DNA from: Monosporascus cannonballus
Lineage: Eukaryota > Ascomycota > Sordariomycetes > Xylariales
Direction: 5' to 3'
Assembly (NCBI GenBank): GCA_004154925.1
Contig: QJNS01000155.1
Location: forward strand, 120,609 to 184,608
DNA: 64,000 nt
In this document: positions 1 to 12,500 of the stretch, piece by piece
Position numbering within the stretch: position 1 is the stretch's first letter
How the letters are laid out: each line of letters opens with the position of its first letter
Position numbers and translations under genes: made by a program
Notes under the pieces: model-generated
The model's database searches: none
The model's input: the letters and a program-made list of their open reading frames with translations, nothing else
What the model was told of the DNA's origin: nothing

Positions 1-3000
1 TTAATATTAGATCTTAAAATTAAATTACGTAAAACGGTAAACCTATTAGGCTAATTTCCTTTTAAGGTTACGCGCCGGCGCCTTTATTATGTTTTTTAAC
101 GCCATATAATCAGTAAATATTAAGAAATTTTTTTCCGTATCTTTAAGGTATTACCGTTAATATTTTAAGTTTTTTATAATCGCCAATAATTGTTATTATT
201 TTATAACTTATCGCTTTTTAATTAAATTTAATTTTTATAATTAATATATAACTAGGCATTAATATTTTCCGTATTTTTATAAAAATATCCTTAATATAGC
301 TTTTATCGAAATATTTATTTTAACTTTAATATTTTTGGCATTATTGTAATATCGGAAAATAATTACTAACTAAAAAATATTTTTTAAATTTTAAAATATC
401 TTTTTAATTTTTTCGAATTATTTAAATTTTGTTATTTTACCTTTATTTTACGCCCTTTTTAAGAACTTAATAATAAGTTCGATAATACGCAAATAATAAA
501 CGATAAATTTCCGATAAAAATTCGCAAATCCTAAAAATATTTAAATATTATAAATTAATTTTAGCTTTGGTTATATTTTAATAATATCGACCCGTCGGCG
601 GTCCATCTTTAAACCGTTAATATTAATTACAAATCCTAAAAAAATTTATAAAAAACTTTATATTTAAATACTTTAATAAATAATTAATATTATAACAGCC
701 GTTTATAAATTAATTAAAAATATTTTGCATATTGTTTTTGTTATTCAAATAAATAATTATATTATTTAAATATTTTACGTATATATAATTAATTAATCTA
801 ATTAATATTTTATGTATATAGGCTTAAAACGTAATTATCGCGTTAATAAGGCCAAATAATATAATTATATATTCGAATTATTTATATTATATTTAAAAAA
901 TAATTTTTTATTAATTGCTTTTTTTCATTTTAATACGGTAATAAATATTTTTAAAATTAATTTTCAAAAATACCTTAATTAATTTTAGGCAATTTATTAC
1001 TTTTAAAATTAAAGGTAAAAGGTATTAGTTTTTTATCGTTATCCGATTTAGCCCTTTATAATCGACATATAATTAGAAATTACCGTTCTTTTTGAGCATA
1101 AATAATATTAATACTTTTACGTCCGCTTTTAAATAACATATCCGGTTTACCTTTAAGTTTTTTCAGATATATTTTTCGAATACCTTATTTTGGGTTTCCG
1201 AAATAAAGTAAATTAGGCCGAATAAAGGCGTTTTTCTTGGGATTAAATTTATTATATATTTTGCCTCTAATAATTAAAGTATTTTTTTCGTTACTTTTTC
1301 GGAATATATTTGCCGGAAATTTTTAAGGTATATAAAGAAATTAATTATTTTTTATTTCTGTTATTTCCCAAATTCCGGAATATTTAATTTTTCGGTTAAA
1401 TTTATTAAATTAATAATATAAATTTGTTTACCAGAAAACATTAAGTTTGCAATTTTTTATTTATCGACCTTTTATAATAATCCGTATAACTATTAATATA
1501 TAATTATATTTAACAAAATTTTTAATTTACTTATTTTAGGTTTAAATAATAAAAAATTAGGCGTTTTCCGATTACGGCATATTATAAAGTAAATTTGCTT
1601 AAATTTTCGTTTATTTTCGTTATTATTTATTATATTAATAAAAGTTTTATAAGTCCTATAATATTTAATATATATGCTGTTAACGCCGATAAGGCCTAAA
1701 ATATTTACGAAAATTAATTAAAGGTTAAGTTTTTTCGTTAATTCTTTATTTATAATATTTATTTATGCTCCGGTATCTGTATTTATTTATATTGCTATAT
1801 CTCCCGTATTTTTTAATAAATATTTTTAAAAGGCGGTTTTATTTTAACCGTTTTATAATTATTAGCCGAAATAAATTAAACGTATACGTTTATTCCGGCT
1901 TTTTTTGGGTTTACGTCTAGAAATTAATTTAATTTATCGTTATATATTATAATATTTTATACGGCCTTTGGAAATTTATTTCCGCATAGCCGAAATAATA
2001 AAGTTTTTATATATTTTTTTTAAATTTGCAGTTTACATTTTTATAATCTAATTTCCTATAATTATAACATTTAAATAAGCCTTTATAAAAATTAAAGGTG
2101 TTAAATTATACAAATTTATTTCGATCGGAATTAAATCGGCAATTATTTACTTTCCAAATATAAAAACGCCCGTAATCTCTATTATTTTTACGTAACGTTT
2201 TTAATTTACTTTAAGGATTTTTTTTCCGAAAACGTTAAAATAAAATCGTTTATCCTTATTAATATTTTTAATTAAAAATAATTAATTTTTTTCGCCTTTT
2301 TTTAGGTGTTCTAATAACGTTTTATTTTATTTATTATGTTAGTAACTTATTTTAATTTAACGTTTTTTCGTAACAAAATATTTCGTAACTTTAATATTAA
2401 TATATAAAAATAAATAAAAATAAAATATTTATTATTCCGATTATTTTCCAGATTAAAAACGTTTATAAACTTTATTTTATCAATTAAGAATTTTTATTTA
2501 ACGTAAAAATTTAACGGTAATTAATCGAATTATTATTACAATTCTATAAATTATTTTTTATTTTTTTATCGAAAAAATTAGGATTTACGTAATTTTTCCT
2601 AATAAAAATTTATAAGTTTTTTATTTTCAGTTTTTTTTCGTAATTAAAATAATTAGGCATAATATAGTATAATTATTAAACATTTATAATAAAAACATTT
2701 ATATAACTTATAACTTATTAAATATAAATAAAGATATTTCGTTTTAGTTTTTTGGCATAAATCTTTATAATAACTTTTATTTAATTTTTTTTAATCGATA
2801 CGTATTCGGAAAATTTCGGGCAATTATAACGTAATATTTACTTATTGCTCTTAAACTTTTACGACGATATCGTAATTAACTTATAAAATTTTATTTTTTT
2901 AATTTATATTATTATTTATTTTTTAACTAATTATCAAAATAATTCCGAATATTATTTATTTTGTTAATAAATAATTTCTAAAATTTGACTATTATTAAAA

Positions 3001-3525
3001 AAAATATTTTTTCTTTATTTTAAATTCCGGAATACGGTCGTTATATTACGTTCGTTTTCCGACCGTTTAGCTAACGGTTATCGGGACGTATTCTTATAAT
3101 ATGTATAAGGTAATTCGAGATCCCGGGAACCATGGTCCTTTGCCCGTTAGGGTTCCGTTATAGGCTTTCTCGCCTGTTTCCGTACCGTGATCGATTGTTC
3201 GTTAGTTGGGTTCCGATCGGCGGTCTTTTTAATTAATACCCTAGGTTCGTTTTGCAATCGGCGAATTTTGCTTTTAATGGTTATCGCGTTATTTTTTATA
3301 ATAAATGGAAAAATTATAAAATAATAGATAACTATAAGCTAAGTAAGGTAATTTCCAACTAGTCGTAAAGCAAATTCCAAAAAATAAATATATTAGGTTA
3401 TTTCCATCGGGCATTTCTTATTAGCTGCTAGATGGTGGATTTATATTAATAAGTGGGTCGGTAGCTGATCGGTGGCTGGTCGGCTACTAGCCTTATCCTT
3501 ATTGGGGCTGTATTCTTACAATAAG
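1..3525 (-). mobile_element. RIP-degraded Ty3/gypsy LTR retrotransposon relic, truncated by the window edge
   Basis: This block is extremely AT-rich with stops in every frame, but read on the minus strand it keeps the gypsy gene order. A gag zinc-knuckle remnant lies at 2028-2069 with C-X2-C-X4-H-X4-C spacing; its second Cys and its His now read Tyr, as G-to-A change would give. An aspartic protease remnant reads NTDTGA around 1766-1780. A reverse transcriptase C-terminal remnant similar to LGFANFYRKFI lies near 500-531, with more RT-like sequence up to about 900. RNase H and integrase would lie left of base 1. No intact protein remains. The family call rests on motif order; the right boundary (possible LTR start at 3520) is approximate. 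Confidence 0.75.
3100..3520 (-). repeat. Possible 5' LTR of the minus-strand gypsy relic
   Basis: This is a less AT-rich patch just upstream (minus sense) of the gag remnant, where a 5' LTR belongs. On the minus strand it would begin TGTAAGAATACAGCCCC at 3520. A related string, TATAAGAATACGTCCC, occurs near 3085-3100, so the inner end is ambiguous. The partner LTR is outside the window, so this cannot be confirmed. Confidence 0.3.
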
Positions 3526-4640
3526 AAGAAATATTGTTTCCAGTTTTTGAAACGCATTAAAATATATTTATCGAAATATTAAACTTATTTTAATTTAATT
3601 GGATTTTTATTTAATTATTTATACTTTAATTGATTTTTAATAAACTCATAATAAATCTTTTCGACATAAGAAATTAACATAATGTTTAACATAATAATAT
3701 ATAGTAATAATATGGAAATCTTAAAAATTAATAATTTTTAAAATTATGGCTTAATTTAAGCCTTTTTTATTTTGTATTAAAAATAATTGTTATACTTATT
3801 ATTATAAAATATTTATTGAAGTTTCGTTTTGTTTAAATTATATTTTTTAATAATATCGTATTTCGCGATTATATTTAAATAACTTCGAATTACTTCCGAA
3901 ATATCTTCATATTTTCGAAGAACTAGTTCTAACTAACGATTTTGAGATTTAAACGTATTTTATAAATTTTTATAGTTGAATAAAATTAATACTTAGTTAA
4001 TTTCGTCATATACTGTATAGTATTAGGCTAGTAATAAATGCGCTATATTTCTAATATAATAAAACTGGATAAAAAACGTTTATGTATTTAAATTAACAAG
4101 TTTTTATATAATGAATCTTTTTTCGATCGCCTTTATTTTTCGCAATTTGAAATAATATCGGTTCGAACGTATCGATTATAACATCGAGTTTTTAAAATTA
4201 AATTTTTCTTAAATATTTATATAAAACGTTTTGCTTTAGCAAATTTTAAGAAATTAATAATTCCAGTAAAGCAATTAATACGTTTACAAAAACGATTCAT
4301 ACATTTTTTCGGTTTGCAAATTTATATAATATACTAATAATTTCTTAGTAAAAATCGAAATTATATTAGTTTAATATTTTTACTATATTAAATTAAAAAC
4401 AACAATGTATTTAGTACATCTAAGTTAAACAACATGGTTTTACTAAACCAATATATCTATATACTCATTTATAGCCTTATTTATATTATAGCGAATATTG
4501 TGTATTAATATTATTGTTTAGTTTAAACAGTTCTTAAGTTTATTAAATAAATTTTTTAAAAGCAACTTGTCTCTAGAATAGTCTCTTTTTAAAGGTATTT
4601 AATATTCCGTTAAATGGATATTTTTACTATTTTTCTGCGA
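3526..4640. other. AT-rich RIP-like DNA without a recognisable gene
   Basis: The composition is strongly AT-rich with stops in all frames. I saw no motif that assigns it to a particular element. It probably belongs to the same degenerate transposon block as the sequence to its left. Confidence 0.5.
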
Positions 4641-5388
4641 ACTATGGTGTGCTGTAAAATATGATGAGTTTTAGTATAGCTTGTAGGTGTTGCTAGATTT
4701 ATGTCCTCTTAGTGTGCACATCGGTTGAATTATCAAGTCATAGCCTGCAGACCGCGCCGGACCCCTGCAGGACCCCTATTCTATCCAGAGAAGTGAGACT
4801 CATTTCCTTATTTGACAACTACCAGAGTTCTATGGCCAGGCGGTTAAAGTTAGTTTGACTATATCCATGTGTCTATTCCTTCTGTCCTATAACTTCGCCA
4901 ATCATCTCGAAGAGGCTCGCTCTAGCATCATACTCTCAAACTATTCCATTTGAATGTACCGGTCGTTCTCCAGCAGGCTGCTTTTTGGGTATAGCAGGAA
5001 AAGATGTCTAGGAAGCCTTCGAGACCATGTAATGACGCTGCACCGACTACCTTAACTCAAGCATACGAATACAGGAGCCGAAATCGTGGATAGATGATTT
5101 TTGTCTGGTAAGCAAATATCGTGTACCAAGTCTCTGGCCATTAAACCACCCTGATATCCCATACGAATAACTGGGGCACTGCTTGCCGGTTGGCGACAAG
5201 TGTTAGCACTTGACTTCATCTACCCCAAAACAAGGCAGAGCGGATAAGATAAGATGATGGATGATAACAGTGAATTTTTGATAGTGGAGTGCTCCGTCGT
5301 CGCTTCGTCTTCAACTGCGATAGAGTGGGTGACCCTGGTATGCTGCAAAGTCATTCCCATACCATTCGCAGCAAGTCCATAGACCAAG
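4641..5388. other. Intergenic region upstream of DBP9
   Basis: Base composition returns abruptly to normal near 4640-4700, marking the edge of the degraded block. The stretch has no supported gene and should contain the DBP9 promoter and 5' leader. No specific regulatory site could be named. Confidence 0.5.
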
Positions 5389-7301
5389 ATGAAGCGCAAA
5401 CTCGACGAGAACAACGCACCGACCGAACTAAAAGGCGACAGTGACGAACACACCTTCGGCGACTTCGACCTCGATCCCCGGCTTCTACAGGCACTCAGCC
5501 ACCAGGGCTTTAAGAAGCCTACTCTGGTCCAATCCAAGACGATTCCGCTAGCAATAGAGGGAGTTGATATCTTGGCCAAGGCGAAGACTGGATCGGGAAA
5601 GACCGCGGCCTATGTACTGCCTGTTCTCCAGGCTATCTTAAAACGCAAGCAGGTATGGTGGCTATTCTTAAGCATACCCGCGTAATCTATACGGAAGAAT
5701 GTGCTGATCCAGAGATTCGGTTAGACGTCCTCTGAATCATATACCGCTACGCTTATCCTCGTCCCCACGCGCGAACTTGCGGACCAAGTAGCGAAAAGTA
5801 TCGAGTCCTTCTCGGCCTTTTGCACCAAAGAGATTCAGGTGGTTAAGCTCTCCGACAAAGTCTCTGATGCCGTACAACGCTCTCTTCTCTCCGCTGAGCC
5901 CGATATTGTTGTCGCTACGCCCGCGAAAGTATGGCACCACATCAAAAATTCGGCCTTGTCGGTAGATAATGTCAGGCAAATCGTGTTAGACGAGGCCGAT
6001 CTAGTTCTCTCCTATGGCTATGACGAGGACTTACAGAGCATTGCAGCATCGTTACCTAAGGGCGTGCAGAAGATTCTCACGAGTGCAACATTGACAGCCG
6101 AGGTCGACACTTTGAAGAAATTGTTCTGCCAGAATGCCACCTTCTTGGATCTTGCGGAGCCCGAAGCTGAGGGAGAAGGAGTGTCCCAATATGTCGTCAA
6201 GTAAGCTACTCTCTCCCTGGTTCGGCCAATCCGTTCAACTAACAAAGGCCTAGATGCGGCGAGGACGAAAAGTTCTTGCTAACATATATCCTGTTCAAAC
6301 TTCGTCTTATAACCGGCAAGGCTATCATCTTCGTCACCGATACCGACCGGTGTTACAGACTAAAGCTCTTCTTAGGGCAATTTGGCGTGCGCTCTTGTAT
6401 TCTGAACCCGGAACTTCCCGTGAGCTCAAGAATACATGTTGTAGAAGAGTTCAATAGGAACGTCTACGACATCATAATTGCCAGCGACGACAACGAAGTG
6501 CTTGGTGACGAGGACGACGAGGACGGAACAGACGATAAGGCCAAGGATAAAACCCAGGCGTCGAAAACTAGCGGCAAGGCGAAAGACGATGCACCACTTA
6601 AAAAGAAACGGAAGCACTCGCAGAATAACGAGTACGGAGTTTCACGAGGCATAGACTTCAAGAATGTCCGCACTGTTATCAATTTCGATCTTCCCACGAC
6701 GTCTAAGAGCTACCAGCATCGTATAGGCCGCACAGCTCGAGCCGGGCAGACGGGCATGAGTCTTTCCTTCGTCATACCAAAGGACAAGTTCCGGAAACAC
6801 ATCCCGACCAGCATAGAAACAGCGGAGAACGATGAGAAAATCCTAGCCAGGATCAGGAAGAACCAGGCGAAGCAGGGCAAGGAGGTCAAAGACTACAACT
6901 TCGATATGAAGCAAGTTGATGCTTTCCGCTACCGCATGAATGACGCCTTGCGCGCGGTAACACGAGTAGCCATACGAGAAGCGCGAACCCGCGAGCTCCG
7001 CGAGGAGTTACTCAAGTCGGAGAAGCTCACGCGCTTCTTCGAGGATAACCCGTCCGAGTTGCATCATCTGAGGCACGACGGGGAGCTAAAACCGGCGCGC
7101 ACAAACCCACATCTCAGACACGTTCCGGACTACCTCTTACCGGCGGAGGGTAAAAAGGCGCTTACGGCTAACGACGTGGGGTTCGTGCCGTTCAAGAACC
7201 TGAATGGCAGGAGCAGGAAATCCAAGGGTAGAGGTAGGAGGGCGGGCGGCCGCAAGGTGGACCCCCTGAAGTCGCTCAAGGCAAGACCGAAGAAGACATG
7301 A
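5389..7301 (+). CDS. DBP9: ATP-dependent DEAD-box RNA helicase Dbp9
   Basis: Nucleolar RNA helicase of the Dbp9/DDX56 type; in yeast this family is needed for 60S ribosomal subunit assembly. Exons are 5389-5652, 5725-6200 and 6254-7301, giving 595 residues, about the length of yeast Dbp9. Introns are 72 bp (GTATGG...TTAG) and 53 bp (GTAAGC...CTAG). Each junction restores the reading frame across a conserved segment: the first into [13 protein letters not shown], the second into [11 protein letters not shown]. Visible motifs in order are a Q-motif region near residue 48, AKTGSGKT at 65-72, PTRELA, DEAD at about 177-180, SATL, IIFV, and [13 protein letters not shown] in motif VI. Lysine- and acid-rich sequence interrupts the second RecA domain, as is usual for Dbp9. 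The basic C-terminus ([10 protein letters not shown]) would favour RNA binding. ATG 5389 is in frame with the Q-motif and is the first suitable start. Confidence 0.95.
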
Positions 7302-8032
7302 GTTGGTTCATGGCCAGTTACGAGGAAAACCAGGACCAGTACTTCACTTCCGATATTAATGAATAGGCTTAGATAATCAACCTGTCAATTTAACATAGAT
7401 ACCCGTTTTGTTGAACTATGGCTAGATGTCATCTGGTCGATAGCGTTGTGTTATTAAGGCTACGCGCAAGTCCCCGGAGAGCTCTCCTATATCCGACAGT
7501 TAACTTCGCCCAGGCCTATCTCGCGAACTAAAAGGCCCGGAATATGGTCCTCTTCTCTGCCTAGGCTGAGAGATTTCACAGATCAGGTTAGAGTCCACAC
7601 TTCAAATCCAATGTTCTATAGTTGCCGTTATTCGCGCCTTCCTGGTGATCACTTCCACGATTATAAATATTTCCCTCTGAAAAGGTGTTCTCCTGCCTCC
7701 TTGAATATCACACAGCGACGTAGGCATAGTAGGACGTGGCATTGAGGCGGTTATCGAGTAGAAGCACGAAGGGCTGCGGTCACGTCTATGAGGGAACACA
7801 TCTAGTAGCTTCGCCATTTCTCATGGCAGGTTCTTTCCGAAAGGGAAAGGTACGATGATGCCCTCGTACACTAGGGCTCTCTGGTTATAGCGATACTTGC
7901 AGTCTTTGGATCTTACCGCCTTCTCCACAGTACACTAACTTAACATCCCCGTTGCGTAGGCGCACACACGACTCAGCCTCTTAAGCCAGACAGGCCACCT
8001 CCTCCCAACCCGAACACAGAACTCAAGCCATA
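7302..8032. other. Intergenic region between DBP9 and the next gene
   Basis: No gene is supported here; short frames lack codon bias and recognisable motifs. The stretch should hold the DBP9 3' end and the promoter of the downstream gene on the same strand. Confidence 0.5.
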
Positions 8033-9151
8033 ATGGACAGCCACAAAGGTACCTACGACTCCCCCAGTAAGGCGTCCGTAGTCGAGGAGATCCTCCAGGT
8101 CCTCATAGACGACATCACCACCTCACACACAAGCAACCAAGATGAGGAAACAGCAACAGAACAACATAACCTCGGCAACCGCCCCCTAGGAGCCGCCGCC
8201 GCCACCACCGCTACCCACTCCCACACCAACACCGAGCACGAAACAGCGCTATCGCGGGAAGTAGAAGACATCCTCCGGGGCCTGATAGACGAAGCCATCG
8301 CCTCGGCGTACGAGGATGAGGAGGGGGAGCCCGTCCCCGGCGGCGGCGGTGGTGGTCAGCGATCGGCCCTAGCCGCGCTCCTGGCCCGCATGACGTCGGA
8401 AAAGCGTGGCGGGAATCCGCCGGCCGTGATCGTGATCTCGTCCGACGAGGAGGGCGGCAGCAGCGACGACGACGAACCGTTCCCGCGGTCCCTCATGCGC
8501 CGCAGCAAGCGGGGGAAGGAGTCCTCGGCATCACTCGCCGGCACTCCCGGTACCGCCGCTACGGACACCACCGGCCGGTCCAGCGATTTACCTTCACCTT
8601 CCTCCGCGCGTTCTTGCGGGGCTTCAACCTCCGGATCCGGATCCTCCGCCGACGTCGATGCCGGACGCCGGGAAACCATCGTGGCCAAGATCCAGCAGCG
8701 GCCCGCGGTGGAGTTCCCGCGGCACGCGTACGGTAGGCGACAGAAGCGGCGGTACGAGACGTCCTCGGAGGACGACGAGGGCGCGGACCGGGGAAGAGGG
8801 AGAAGAAGACGAAGCGGGCGCGTGGGGGAGCAGGCCCCGACGCTCATAGACCTTACTCTCGACTCGGAATCGGAAGGGCATGGGCGTGCCGACGCTTCTG
8901 CTTCTCCTGCTGCTGCCCCTGGCCAGCAGCCCCCGAAGGAGAAGAACAGGCAGGAGCAGAAGCAGAAGCACGAGGGAAACGACCGGCAGAAGAGGAGACC
9001 GGAACCGGCTGGGAAGAGGAATAGTATAGGGCAGATGGCCGCCGCCGCCGCCAGGTCCGGGAAGCGGTGGAGGTATTCAGAGGGGGCCGAAATCATGGCG
9101 CGGGGGTTCGTTGCTGATACCGGGGGGTTCGGGGGGAGGCCTCGAGTGTAA
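8033..9151 (+). CDS. Hypothetical disordered protein with SUMO-interaction-like motifs
   Basis: Single-exon frame of 372 residues starting at ATAATGGAC. I do not recognise the protein as a named family. It is low-complexity throughout: acidic N-terminus, Gly/Ser/Asp-rich middle, Lys/Arg/Gln-rich C-terminus. Two hydrophobic cores followed by acidic or Ser runs stand out: VIVISSDEEGG near residue 134 and LIDLTLDSESE near 277. Both have the form of SUMO-interacting motifs. The N-terminal part has an internal echo, VEEILQVLIDD near residue 17 and VEDILRGLIDE near 82, suggesting a duplicated short helix. Basic stretches such as RGRGRRRRSGR could be nuclear localisation signals. It converges with MOT1, ending 388 bp away. 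GC-rich repetitive codons make long opposite-strand frames here, which I take as shadows. A nuclear role is inference only. Confidence 0.65.
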   Translation: MDSHKGTYDSPSKASVVEEILQVLIDDITTSHTSNQDEETATEQHNLGNRPLGAAAATTATHSHTNTEHETALSREVEDILRGLIDEAIASAYEDEEGEPVPGGGGGGQRSALAALLARMTSEKRGGNPPAVIVISSDEEGGSSDDDEPFPRSLMRRSKRGKESSASLAGTPGTAATDTTGRSSDLPSPSSARSCGASTSGSGSSADVDAGRRETIVAKIQQRPAVEFPRHAYGRRQKRRYETSSEDDEGADRGRGRRRRSGRVGEQAPTLIDLTLDSESEGHGRADASASPAAAPGQQPPKEKNRQEQKQKHEGNDRQKRRPEPAGKRNSIGQMAAAAARSGKRWRYSEGAEIMARGFVADTGGFGGRPRV

Positions 9152-9539
9152 ATATGAACGCAAAAACATCCAATGGGAAAGGTCGGTCGCCTTCACTTCA
9201 AGTAATCTGGGGCCTGAGAGCATAATCTGCGAAGTGCGATCTAACACGTACCATGCAAGCGCAAAACTGGCCTAGCTGCGTCAATCATATTGATCCCTAT
9301 CGGATGACTTGATCACGAATGCTAACTGCCGGGATGATACTTGTTTAGGAGCGCATTTATACGCATTGCAAAGAGCACACCTAAGAGAGGGAACATTTAT
9401 GTATCACCGGTCAATAAAATGAGGGAGGCTGCCTCCTTCCGTTCCCGTCGAGTCGATAAACCATCGCTAAAAGGGCGCCATCGGGCCATCTATCGGTACT
9501 ATACATGATATGATACGAGAAGTGCAGAGTCATCAAGCA

Positions 9540-12500
9540 TCATCCCATAGTTTTGAGGAACCCGTCGAGATCGAAGCTGTCCTCGTACTCCCGAGCGGAG
9601 TAGAGTTCGCCTAGCTCATCCATCCAACCCTTCTTTCCTGGTGCGCGCACCTCACCCGTCTCGACATCAACCATGTCTTCTTCACGTCCCTCGATACCTC
9701 CTTGTGGCTTATCCGTCATGAGGTTTGGCCCTGAATCGCCGAGATTAAAGAGGTCTAGAATTTGATCGGTATCCTATTGTCCCGGTTAGTGGTTATCCAT
9801 TCCGAGGAGGACGGGACATCGACTTACCATTGTACCCAGCCCCGCGTTCTGTTGGTTCACGACGGTGGAGGCTACGTCGATCTTGAACGCTTGAAGATTT
9901 AGGATCTTCTCCTCCAGCGTCCCGCGGGTAATGAGTCTGTAAACGTTGACGACCTTCTTCTGACCAATACGATGGGCGCGGTCCATTGCCTGTAGATCTC
10001 TTTGGGGGTTCCAATCGTGTTCAACGAAGATGACGGTATCTGCACCAGTCAGGTTGAGACCTAGACCGCCCACACTTGTTGTTAGTAGTAAGCAGTCATA
10101 GGACGGATCCTTGTTGAATGTATTCACAATGTCCTGGCGCTTATTGGCCTCGACCGAACCATCCAGTCTGAGATAGGAGACGGACGGAAGCATCCTCTTC
10201 AGGACGGTATTCTGGACCATGTCCAGCATTTCCTTCATCTGGCAGAAGATCAATGCACGGTGCGGCTTGATAGGTTGATAGAGAGGGTCGTTTGAATCGG
10301 TACCCTCGACGCCAATGCCGCAGTCTACCAAGAGATCCTTGAGCGCAGTCAGTTTGGGAGCATGGATGGCATCCTCAATGCTGGTGCCTTGCTTGGCGAG
10401 GAAACGCTGTGTATCCTCGTAAAGCTTATTGTTGGGCGTCATGACGAGTGCCGGTGAGTTGCAGAGTTTCCGCATGTATTGTAGAGCTTGGAATATGTGT
10501 TGCTTCGCTTCCTTGTCGTCACGACCGGCGTCAGCCTGGAGCTTCTTGCCCTGTCTCTTGGTGAAATCATCGAACAGTTTCTTCTGTAAGTCGCTGAGGT
10601 CACAGTAGTAGTTCTGAAGGATCTTGGGCGGCAGATCATCGAGCACTTCCTCTTTGAGACGCCGGAGCAGGAACGGTAAGACCTGCTTATGTAGGGCCTC
10701 GATAGCCAGCGCACCGGCTTCTTGCTCTTTGGACGATGCTTTACTAAATCTACTTGCAGCAATCGGCTTTGCGAAACGGTCCAAGAATACCTTTTCAGCG
10801 CCCAGGAACCCGGGCATCAGGAAGTCAAACAGGGACCAGAGCTCCAGGACATTGTTCTGAATCGGCGTACCCGTCAGGATGAGTCGGTGGTTGCTGATTA
10901 GCTTCTTGACAGCTATGCTGATCTTTGCCTTGGGGTTCTTGATCAGGTGGCCTTCGTCCAAAACAATGTAGTTCCAATTCTGCTTCTCAAGATACTCGGT
11001 ATCGTTACGACAGACTTCATAAGACGTGACCACGATGTCGGTTGTTGCGAACTGCGCAGCTTTGGCTCTGCGTTCTGCCGGCGGGCCAACAAAGGCGGTG
11101 ACGTTCAGGAATGGCGCGTATGTCTTGATTTCTTGTTGCCAATGTCCCGAGAGGGTGGGCGGACAGACGATGAGAGATGGAAGCCTTCGCACATCAGCAG
11201 CGCCCGTCTTTTTAAACTCCTCTGCCCTATTGTAGTGATCGCTGGCCACTATGCAAATTGTCTGGAGAGTCTTTCCAAGACCCATGTCATCGCAGAGTAT
11301 ACCGTGCAGGTGATACTTGTTGAGAAAATGAAGCCAATTGACGCCCTCCTGCTGGTACGAGCGCAATTCTGCGTTGATGGCGACGGGTATTTTAAACGGC
11401 TCTACTTTCTTTGGGTCCAGTAGCTGAGCAATAAAGGTTCGCTCGCGGTCTCTGCCTCTTAACAACTCTTCCGAGAGACCCGGGGGATCCGGGATCCCAG
11501 CTTCCAGCGGCACCAGCTTTACCAGCGTAGCGAACGACGTGGTTGCTATTAGACGAATATCATTGTCCGAATCACTCATGCGACCGAGGACTGGTACGAT
11601 GAGGAAGATGACATAGGGCAGGATACCATCTCCCATCACAGCAATGAGATGGTAAATGGCTTCGATCGCGCCCTGGCGGAAGTGCAAGTCGAGAGGGTTG
11701 CTAATAGAGGGTAGTACCTTTTCTACTAAGGCCGTCATTCCCTCGACGGTGATGACACTGCAGATTGTTGCCAGACATTTCGCGGCCATGTAGCGGAATA
11801 CCGACAGTCCTGAATGAAGGGCCTTTATGATGAGAGGTACTTGTTGCATGACGAACGGATAGAGTTGCTTGTCGAGGGTGGGAGCCATAGTTCGGATGAC
11901 TGACATGGCGTCAACGATCTCCTGTCCAAAAGTATTCTCAGGGTCTCTCGCATCAGCAGGTAATTCGCCCGAAAATGCCTTCAGCAGTGGCTCTTCCATG
12001 AAACCTCTCAAACTTGGGACTATATCGAATAGCTCCGCTCCGAAGGTACGAGCGAGAATTTCAAGGGCCTCTTTAGCTCCGCGTCGGGTTATGCGAGCAG
12101 CCTTCGCTTCGCGTGCCCACTTGGCTGCATCGGCTCCGTGATCTACCCGATCCTCTTCTTTCTGCATAGATAGAATATTGTCCGTCTTGGCAGCATGTAC
12201 GGGGAATTCTGGTGTTTCAGCGACCTCAACGCACGAGAATTTGACCAAGTTGGCGACGACCTTGTCCGCAGGTCCCCGGCGGCCCTTTTCAGTGAATAGC
12301 TGAACCAAGCGACCGATTGTCTCGGCAGAACGGCTCTGAAGTTGCTGGTTCTCTTCGAGCTTGATGCTATCCATGATGCCTTTGATCAATGGACTGGGCT
12401 TCTTGGGTAACACCCTCATCGCAATGAGCGCACAAGCTGCAGCAGCCTTGATACGGATGTCACGGGCATCCTTGATCGTCTTGGCTTCGTCGATAGCCGA

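Noticed and set aside
8356..9096. Long minus-strand frame opposite the disordered protein gene
   Set aside because: A by-product of GC-rich, repetitive codons on the plus strand; the plus frame has the motifs and natural start and stop.
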